Part shown: positions 56,649 through 64,000 of the stretch, piece by piece
Layout of the letters: the number at the start of each line of letters is the position of its first letter
How positions within the stretch are numbered: position 1 is the stretch's first letter
Translations under genes and position numbers: made by a program
NCBI GenBank assembly: GCA_023053685.1
Contig: JALIGW010000020.1
Coordinates: forward strand, 488,001 to 552,000
DNA length: 64,000 nucleotides
Origin: Diadophis punctatus similis
Lineage: Eukaryota > Chordata > Lepidosauria > Squamata > Dipsadidae
Direction of reading: 5' to 3'
The notes under the pieces: model-generated
The model's database searches: none
Told to the model about the DNA's origin: nothing
The model's input: only the letters and a program-made list of their open reading frames with translations

Positions 56649-57406
56649 CTTTAACTCAACTCAGAAAGCTCAAACTGCCCAATGAGCTGCTGATTCAGTT
56701 CTACAGAGGAATTATTGAGCCAGTCATCTGCACCTCTATAATTGTCTGGTTTGGCTCTGCAACCAAACAAGACAGACACAGACTTCAACGGATAATTAGA
56801 ACTGCAGAAAAAACAATTGCTACCAACCTGCCTTCCATTGAGGACCTGTATACTGCACAAGTCAAAAAGAGGGCTGTGAAAATATCTACAGACCCCTCAC
56901 ATCCTGGACATAAATTGTTTCAACTTCTACCCTCAAAACGATGCTATAAGGCATTGCACACCAGAACAACTAGACACAAGGACAGTTTTTCCCGAATGCC
57001 ATCACTCTGCCAAACAACTACCGGTAATTCCCACAACACTGTCAAACTGTTTACTAAGACTATATATTACTATTATTCTTCTCATCCTTCCTATTACCTA
57101 TCTCCTCCCACTTATGACTATAACCTTGTTGCTTGTATCTCTACAATTTATATTGTTTTATTCGTTTCCTAGTATGATTTGATTGCTTATTTAGTAACCT
57201 ATGACTATCACTAAGTGTTGTATCTTAAGATTCTTGATTATTTTGTTTAATGTAAACTGAGAGCATATGCACCAAAGACAAATTCCTTGTGTGTCCAATT
57301 ACACTTGGCCATTAAAAAATTCTATTCTATTCTATTCTATTCTATTCTATTCTATTCTATTCTATTCTATTCTATTCTATTCTATTCTATTCTATTCTAT
57401 TCTATT
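56649..57406 (+). mobile_element. CR1-superfamily LINE 3' end with (TTCTA)n tail
   Basis: Encodes LRKLKLPNELLIQFYRGIIE, RHRLQRIIRTAEK-type and LPSIEDLYTAQVKKRAVKIS blocks, then a 3' untranslated region with GAGCATATGCACCAAAGACA, ACACTTGGCCATT and about 19 TTCTA units. Same family as 2046-6760. Confidence 0.9.
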
Positions 57407-57419
57407 CAAAACTCCTGGA

Positions 57420-57607
57420 TGCTATGTGCCAAACTATTAAAATGCGAGTTTCATAAAACCAGCCTGAAGACCCCTCCGTAAACTCTCCCCAAAGCAAGTG
57501 CAATGGGCCCAATACTTCAACTGATTTGACTTCACACGGAAGTACATTACAGGAGGAAAGAACTTCTTAGTGGATGCACTCTCCCGGATGCCCAAATACA
57601 GGAGCAG
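57420..57607 (+). pseudogene. Gypsy RNase H C-terminal remnant
   Basis: One frame reads PLRKLSPKQVQWAQYFN, a stop, then FDFTRKYITGGKNFLVDALS, the typical end of the gypsy RNase H domain. Confidence 0.75.
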
Positions 57608-58509
57608 TGTCAGGGTTCCAAATAGCATCCAAAACTAAATTAGAGTCCGAGGCAAAGTATTCCTCAAAGTTCCAATTTATTAACAGAGCCATGTTGGCAC
57701 ATCTGGGTGAAACCCGAATCTGAAGTCCCTGGGTTTCACCACCCAGTTGAATGTTCAAGCCCTTGCCCCAATACCCCCAAGTCCATCACATTGACCAATC
57801 TTCGCAACTGTTCGCAATTTAAGGTGTTGGTTTTGACCTTTAAAGCCCTACATGGCTCAGGACCAGGTTACCTCCGGGACCGCATCCTACCACATACCTC
57901 CCTACGACCAGTTAGATCCCACAGAGTGGGCCTCCTCCAGGTCCCATCAGCCAAACAATGTCGGTTGGCGGGTCCACGGGGGAGAGCCTTCTCTGTGGGA
58001 GCCCCATCTCTCTGGAACCAACTCCCACCAGAGATCCGGACTATCCCCACTCTACTGGCCTTTCGCAAAGCCATGAAAACATGGCTCTTCCGGCAGGCGG
58101 GGTGAAGAAGAAGATCAGATTCCCCCATGAATGAATGGTTTTTAATATTATGTCATGTTTTTAAATTGTCTTGTATTGTTGTATTGTTCTTATACCTATT
58201 GTACGCCGCCCTGAGTCCTATAGGATTGGGCGGCCTATAAGAACTTTTAATTAAATTAAATTAAATTAAATTAAATTAAATTAATCTTCAACTGCCAGAC
58301 TGGCAGAATCCACCCATCTCCTTCTGTGCAGGTGCAGGAATACAGAGACAAAGGATGACCTTGGCTTTCAAGAAAGAATTTGTTATGGCTACATACAAAC
58401 AGCCCTCATGCAATTTCCCCTCCCAATTTCCCACAGTAAATAATACATATTAAAATAGTATCAAGTGTGGCAGGCCAAAGACCCCAACTAAAATGGCTTC
58501 GGCCTCACA
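57608..58509 (-). mobile_element. Solo gypsy LTR containing an L2-like LINE
   Basis: On the plus strand it starts TGTCAGGGTTCCAAATAGC and ends GGCTTCGGCCTCACA, the complement of the 9856-10272 LTR with one changed end base. Flanks AGCAG and GGCAG (4 of 5). Confidence 0.85.
57809..58283 (+). mobile_element. L2-like LINE 3' end with (TTAAA)n tail
   Basis: Encodes FKVLVLTFKALHGSGPGYLR and GRAFSVGAPSLWNQLPPEIR, then a 3' untranslated region with TACGCCGCCCTGAGTCC and a TTAAA tail. Flanked by AATCTTCGCAACTG and AATCTTCAACTG, a probable target duplication. Confidence 0.85.
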
Positions 58510-58614
58510 GGCAGCTGGGAAGAGATAGTTAATTCTATCATATTCTCCAAGCAGCTAGCAAACCAAGTCTCTACAAGACGACAGATGCGAGGGGCCCTAC
58601 TGAAGCCCAGGGAC

Positions 58615-59306
58615 CAGGGGTGGGTTCCTCCCAGTTCGGACCGGTTTGCCCAAACTGGTAGTGACCCACTGGTGACGTTATGATGATGTCACCAAACTGG
58701 ATTGGTCGGTGCCGGTCCGTGGCCGCCGCCATCTTTTTTTTAAATTTTCCTTCTGAGCATGCACAGAAGCCAAGTTCCGGCACTGTGCATGCAGTCGCCA
58801 TCTTTTGTTTTGGCTTTGTTTTTTTGCCACGTGGCGCGGGAGGAAGCAAACTGGCAGCAAGGTAAGTTAGAACCCACCCCTGCTTCCAGAGTCCCCCCGC
58901 GCCCCTTTTGTCTTCCAGAGGGCTGTAGGGAGGATTGCTAGGCCCAAAATGGGGTGCAGGGGGGCTTCAAGGGAGAAAGAAAGAAAGAAACCTCACTGTT
59001 TGGGGATCACCACGTGCACTGAGTTTGAGTTGAAGGCTTATTGTAAGTGGCTGCTAAGCTATCCTTGCTCAGGCTAAGCTAATCAACAGTGGAACTCTAA
59101 GAATTCCAGATGATCAATGGGCATGTTCTCTGTTTCAAAACATCTGGTTTTTCTTCCTACTACCAAAGACCTTCTGGGGTTCTTCACAGGAAGGGAGGGA
59201 GGGAGGGAGAGAGAGAAAAAGAAAAAGAAAAAGAGGAAGCAAGGGAGAGAGAGAGACAAGAAAGAAAAAGAGATAAAGAAAGAAAGAGAAAGAAAGAGAA
59301 AGAGAA

Positions 59307-59345
<39 letters not shown>

Positions 59346-60420
59346 GAAAGAGAAAGAGAAAGAGAAAGAGAAAGACAGAAAGAGGAAGGGAGGAAGGGAG
59401 GGAGAGAAGAGAAGAGAGAGGGGGGAGGGAGGGGGAGGGAGAGGGGGAGGGGAGGGAGAGAGAGAGAGATGGAGGGAGAGAGAGAGAGAGAGAGAAGAGG
59501 AAGGAAGCATGTGGCTTCAGAAGACACTTTGAAACAGCACAGCAATTTAGGGCTGCAAGACATCTCGGAGGTCATCTAGTCCAATCCCCTGCTGCAGCAG
59601 GAAACCTTACATTGTCTGGATTATTTTGGTGCCTCTAACAGAGAGGAAAATTGCCAGAAAGGAGGAGTTTACTAGGACAAGGCTGCCATGCAGAGGAAGG
59701 CAGAGATAGTCCTTGACTTATGACCACAATTGAGCCCCAAATTTTGGTTGCTAAGCAAGAGCGTTGTTAAGTGAGTTTCACCACATTTTACTCAATCCAT
59801 GACATTTCCTGGCTCTAACAGTCATGTGCAAGCTAGGGAAGAACATCTGAAGGCATGTGTAATGTTCTAATATACAGAAGTTATGGTTAAATGTGTGGCA
59901 GAAAGTGGACTCTGGATGTGCTGTTCCAAATGCAGTGAGGTTGAACGTGTAGTTTTAGAAGAGCTGTGTGTGTGTACATACACATACAGTATATATAGTA
60001 GATAATGTATCTTTTTGTGTGCCTGTGTGTAATATGTATGTACACATATGGCATATATACATAAGATTAAATAGAATATTTGGGATGTTCAGTAGTAGTA
60101 AATAGACAGGGAAATTGTATCTCGTTGAGGCCTTTGAGGCGAGGAGAGGCCAGGCACCCTAACCCTAACACTTGATGTGAGTGACGTCAAGTTGGCCATG
60201 CCCACCCAGTCACATGACCACCCAGTCACATGACCACCTAGCAACCCCCACCCAGTCACATGACTACAAAGCCACTCCCACCCAGTCACAACTGCCAAAC
60301 CACTCCCACCCAGTCACATGACCATGAAGCCACACCCACCATCACATGACCATCAAGCCATGCCCACAAAATAAGCCACGCCCACAGAACCGGTAGTAAA
60401 AAATTTAGAACCCACCCCTG
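58615..60420. mobile_element. Composite hAT element (one left end, two right ends)
   Basis: Begins CAGGGGTGGGTTCC and ends TTAGAACCCACCCCTG. Perfect 8-bp duplication CCAGGGAC (58607-58614 and 60421-60428). A second right end lies at 58867-58882 without a matching duplication. Contents include a GA-rich tract, a CR1 3' fragment (59540-59625), a TA-type MITE piece (59705-59870) and short CACCCAGTCACATGACCA repeats (60190-60360). Confidence 0.8.
59190..59506. repeat. GA-rich AAAGAG/GGGA microsatellite
   Basis: Includes about 13 AAAGAG units at 59320-59375. Long Glu/Lys/Arg frames here are artefacts. Confidence 0.95.
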
Positions 60421-60437
60421 CCAGGGACACCCTAGAG

Positions 60438-62592
60438 CAGTGATGGCAAACCTTTTTTCTCTCGGGTGCCGAAGGTGTGCATGTGCGCACGGTTGCATGT
60501 GCGTGAGTGCCCACACCCATAATGCAATGCCCCTCTCGCATGTCCCACCCCCTGCACATGTGCGCGCGACCCCACTGTTTTGGCCTCACATCCCAAAACA
60601 GCAGTGGGAGGGGGTTGAAAGTGTCCCATCCCCAAACAGAGCTGGGAGGGGGGAAGGCCCTTTCCCCCAAATGGAGCTGGATGGGGGAAGGCTCTTTCCC
60701 CCAAATGGAGCTGGAGGGGGGAAGCCTCCTTTCCCCAAATGGAGCTGGAGGGGGGAAGCTCTTTCCCCCAAATGGAGCTGGAGGGGGGAAGGCCCTTTCC
60801 CCCAAATGGAGCTGGAGGGGGAAAGGCCCTTTCCCCCAAATGGAGCTGGATGGGGGAAGGCCCTTTCCCCCAAATGGAGCTGGAGGGGGGAAGGCTCTTT
60901 CCCCCAAATGGAGCTGGAGGGGGGAAGCCTCCTTTCCCCAAATGGAGCTGGAGGGGGGAAGCTCTTTCCCCCAAATGGAGCTGGAGGGGGGAAGGCCCTT
61001 TCCCCCAAATGGAGCTGGAGGGGGGAAGGCCCTTTCCCCCAAATGGAGCTGGATGGGGGAAGGCCCTTTCCCCCAAATGGAGCTGGAGGGGGGAAGGCCC
61101 TTTCCCCCAAATGGAGCTGGAGGGGGGAAGCTCTTTCCCCCAAATGGAGCTGGAGGGGGGAAGCTCTTTCCCCCAAATGGAGCTGGAGGGGGGAAGCCCC
61201 CTTTCCCCAAATGGAGCTGGAGGGGGGAAGGCCCTTTCCCCCAAATGGAGCTGGATGGGGGAAGCTCTTTCCCCCAAATGGAGCTGGAGGGGGGAAGCGC
61301 TTTCCCCCAAATGGAGCTGGAGGGGGGAAGCCCCCTTTCCCCAAATGGAGCTGGAGGGGGGAAAGCTCTTTCCCCCAAATGGAGCTGGAGGGGGGAAGGC
61401 CCTTTCCCCCAAATGGAGCTGGATGGGGGAAGGCTCTTTCCCCCAAATGGAGCTGGAGGGGGGAAGCCTCCTTTCCCCAAATGGAGCTGGAGGGGGGAAG
61501 CTCTTTCCCCCAAATGGAGCTGGAGGGGGGAAGTTCTTTCCCCCAAATGGAGCTGGAGGGGGGAAGCTCTTTCCCCCAAATGGAGCTGGAGGGGGGAAGC
61601 CCCCTTTCCCCAAATGGAGCTGGAGGGGGGAAGCTCTTTCCCCCAAATGGAGCTGGAGGGGGGAAGTTCTTTCCCCCAAATGGAGCTGCAGGGGGGAAGG
61701 CTCTTTCCCCCAAACGGAGCTGGAGGGGGGAAGCCCCCTTTCCCCAAATGGAGCTGGAGGGGGGAAGCTCTTTCCCCCAAATGGAGCTGCAGGGGGGAAG
61801 GCTCTTTCCCCCAAACGGAGCTGGAGGGGGGAAGCCTCCTTTCCCCAAATGGAGCTGGAGGGGGGAAGCTCTTTCCCCCAAATGGAGCTGGAGGGGGGAT
61901 GGCTCTTTCCCCCAAATGGAGCTGGAGGGGGGAAGCTCTTTCCCCCAAACAGAGCTGGAGGGGGGAAGCCTCCTTTCCCCAAACGGAGCTGGAGGGGGGA
62001 AGCTCTTTCCCCCAAATGGAGCTGGAGGGGGGAAGGCCCTTTCCCCCAAATGGAGCTGGAGGGGGGAAGGCCCTTTCTCCCAAATGGAGCTGGAGGGGGG
62101 AAGCTCTTTCCCCCAAACGGAGCTGGAGGGGGGAAGCCTCCTTTCCCCAAACGGAGCTGGAGGGGGAAGCTCTTTCCCCCAAATGGAGCTGGAGGGGGGA
62201 AGGCCCTTTCCCCCAAATGGAGCTGGAGGGGGGAAGCTCTTTCCCCCAAATGGAGCTGTAGGGGGGAAGCCTCCTTTCCCCAAATGGAGCTGGAGGGGGG
62301 AAGGCTCTTTCCCCCAAACGGAGCTGGGGGGGGAGCTCTTTTCCCCAAACGGAGCTGGAGGGGGGAAAAGCCTTGCGTGCCCAAACAGCGCTGGGGTAGA
62401 ATCTCCAGAGATCTGGGAAGGCACAGGCCGCAGAAAGCGAGGAGAAAGCATGTGTGTGTGTCTGACCCGAAAATAAGATGGCCAGCGGGAGGCATCTGCG
62501 CAGTGGAGCTGAGCTGGTAAATGGCTCACGTGCCTGCAGAGAGGGCTCTGCGTGCCACCTGTGGCACGCGTGCCATAGGTTTGCCATCACAG
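60438..62592. mobile_element. hAT MITE carrying a 34-bp minisatellite
   Basis: Ends CAGTGATGGCAAACC and GGTTTGCCATCACAG. Perfect 8-bp duplication CCCTAGAG (60430-60437 and 62593-62600). The 382-bp relative at 38075-38456 has no array, so the array expanded within this element or a close ancestor. Confidence 0.9.
60608..62385. repeat. 34-bp minisatellite array, about 52 units
   Basis: The unit is AAATGGAGCTGGAGGGGGGA followed by AGG/AGC, CCCTTT, CTCTTT or CTCCTTT, and a C-run. Units are 33-34 bp, in several variants that recur in a partly ordered way. It contains no stops in several frames on both strands, giving frames up to 783 codons that I treat as artefacts. Confidence 0.95.
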
Positions 62593-62600
62593 CCCTAGAG

Positions 62601-63100
62601 CAACAGTTGAAAGAGGCATTGCAAAAAGACGCATTGTTTGAAACCCATCGGGGAGATATGACAATGAGAGGGGAACTGGCCTGGAAATGAGGCAAATTGT
62701 ACATTCCTGACAGCCTGCAAGCGCAAGACTTGCAGGGAAGTCATGATGCCAAGCAAGCCGGCCACTTCAGGTTTCTAAAGACCCTACCCTTGGCCAGAAG
62801 ACAATTTTGGTGGCTTGGTGCCCTTGAAAAGGGACATAGAGAGTTGCTCAATGAGCGCTTCTGTAAAACGATGCCCAGGAAAGAGCCCTGGACTATTGCA
62901 GCAGGTGGCTAACCCAACCAAACCTTTGGAGGAAATTGCTATGGATTTTATAGTGGATGTACCAGAAAATGGAGGGAACACCGTCTTTGGACTGTCGTGG
63001 ATCTATTTTCCAAGCAGGCCCACTTTGTGGCATGTCCCAAACTCCCATCAGCCCAGAGACCATGAATGGAGATAGAACAAATCAAGTAGCTGATTTGAGT
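62601..63100 (+). pseudogene. Gypsy integrase N-terminal remnant
   Basis: RGELAWK, then YIPDSLQAQDLQGSHDAKQA with GHFRFLKTLPLARRQFWWLG forms part of the HHCC zinc-binding domain; a core start (EIAMDFIVDVPENGG) follows in another frame. The second His pair residue and Cys spacing are eroded. Confidence 0.75.
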
Positions 63101-63132
63101 GTGCCATGGGGGTTGGGAGGTTATGGTTTTTT

Positions 63133-63383
63133 GTTATATAGCAATAGCAATAGCACTTAGACTTATATACCACTTCATAGTGCTTTACAGCCCTCTCTAA
63201 GCGGTTTACAGAGTTCAGCATATTGCCCACAACAATCTGGGTCCTCATTTTACCGACCTCAGAAGGATGGAAGTCCGAATCAACCTTGAGCTGGTGAGAT
63301 TTGAACAGCTGAACTGCAGCTAGCAGTCAGCTGAAGTAGCCTGCAGTGCTTGCACTCTAACCACTGTGCCACCTCAGCTCTAA
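63133..63383 (-). mobile_element. tRNA-derived SINE, nearly full length
   Basis: The minus strand starts GAGCTGAGGTGGCACAGTGG (A-box region) with a degraded B box near 63300, then GGTTGATTCGGACTTCCATC and a CTATTGCTATTGCTAT tail. Confidence 0.85.
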
Positions 63384-64000
63384 ATATGGTGGGTTTTTAA
63401 ATTTTTATAAGCTGCCCAGAGTCTCTATGTGAGTTGGGCAGCTAGATATATTTGTTTAAAAAAGAAGGAAAAGTTTTTGGCAGAGAGCAAGTCCTTTCAC
63501 TTTTATCTGCCTCTGAGAGATAGGATTAAGTGAGTGTGCATTCCCTTTTTAAAAAATCTAAATAAAATTCACAGAAAACCAGACACTGACTTCCAACACT
63601 TTTGTTTTTATTGTGGTTTTATTAGTTCATTATTATTGTCTCTCTTGATAGGTGTTTTCCCATCCCCATCAAGGAACCCATATTTGCAGGTCTATATAGT
63701 GCAGGGCTGTACAAAGCATTGAGTATCACATTTCAAATCATTGTTTTCCCTTAGCCACAGCCTCAGCAAGGATTCCTTTACAGACACAAGATCAACTCCT
63801 ATAAATATGTTGGCCCCAAGCTTTAAATTCTATGTCTGTTCCCTCATGTTTTCAAGTCAATAACCTTTTAGCCATCCTTTTCTAAGTCTTGTGAGGTAAA
63901 GATATCTCTAACAGGTATGGCTGGCCTGAGGATTTTTGGTTCAACCCTTATGATGTTTTCTTGAAAAGATCACCAAGTACAACAGATTTTCTGGATCAGG
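63384..64000. other. LINE 3' scrap and unassigned sequence
   Basis: AGCTGCCCAGAGTCTC and GTTGGGCAGCTAGATA at 63410-63455 resemble a LINE 3' end. Nothing else is recognised to the window end. Confidence 0.4.

Larger units (their letters stand above)
55331..63110 (+). mobile_element. Third Ty3/gypsy element, broken by nested insertions
   Basis: Host pieces in order: LTR-like or leader sequence (55340-55576), protease (55577-55900), RT (56040-56648), RNase H end (57420-57607), a short stretch (58510-58614), and integrase (62601-63100). Between them sit a LINE (56649-57406), a solo LTR (57608-58509) containing an L2-like LINE, and two hAT elements (58615-60420 and 60438-62592). Many stops. Inactive. 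Confidence 0.8.

Noticed and set aside
60353..62704. 783-, 687- and 647-codon minus-strand and 678-, 593- and 584-codon plus-strand open frames
   Set aside because: All are translations of the 34-bp minisatellite, overlapping on both strands, with no start context, domains or splice structure.

Overview
This is vertebrate nuclear DNA, most likely from a snake or another squamate reptile. The evidence is a dense mix of CR1/L3-, L2-, L1- and BovB-type LINE pieces, tRNA-derived SINEs, Ty3/gypsy LTR elements, hAT MITEs and long microsatellites, including an AATAG-type tract at a LINE 3' end, which is known to be typical of advanced snakes. There are no bacterial features. Most open frames are repeat-derived or low-complexity.

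The host genes form an interleukin-1-family cytokine cluster on the minus strand. Two complete four-exon genes are assembled here from splice signals, matching phases and IL-1 family motifs: gene 1 (exons between 38770 and 29154) and gene 2 (exons between 48857 and 44497). Each encodes 181 residues, about 86% identical to each other, resembling IL-36 receptor antagonist, IL-1 receptor antagonist and IL-36 cytokines. A third, more diverged first coding exon (842-980) belongs to another paralogue whose remaining exons lie beyond the left edge. A possible terminal exon of an unidentified minus-strand gene lies at 18495-18677.

Layout. 1-980: microsatellite and the third cytokine exon. 1474-6760: L1 fragment and a nested CR1-superfamily LINE. 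6947-12933: Ty3/gypsy element carrying a LINE and a solo LTR. 12934-14770: L3-like LINE carrying a SPIN-like hAT. 15070-18170: second gypsy, minus strand. 18190-20545: possible terminal exon and unassigned sequence. 20551-24467: nearly full CR1 with an SGNH-esterase ORF1 and a 100-bp tandem repeat. 25384-27330: L1 and BovB ends, hAT MITEs and simple repeats. 28255-43590 and 43591 to about 53815: tandem segmental duplication, one cytokine gene per copy. 53815-63110: L2-like pieces and a third gypsy broken by nested LINE, solo-LTR and hAT insertions, one hAT carrying a 1.8-kb array of 34-bp repeats. 63133-64000: SINE and unassigned sequence.

The two duplicon copies act as an internal clock: insertions present in both predate the duplication, and insertions with an empty site in the other copy postdate it.
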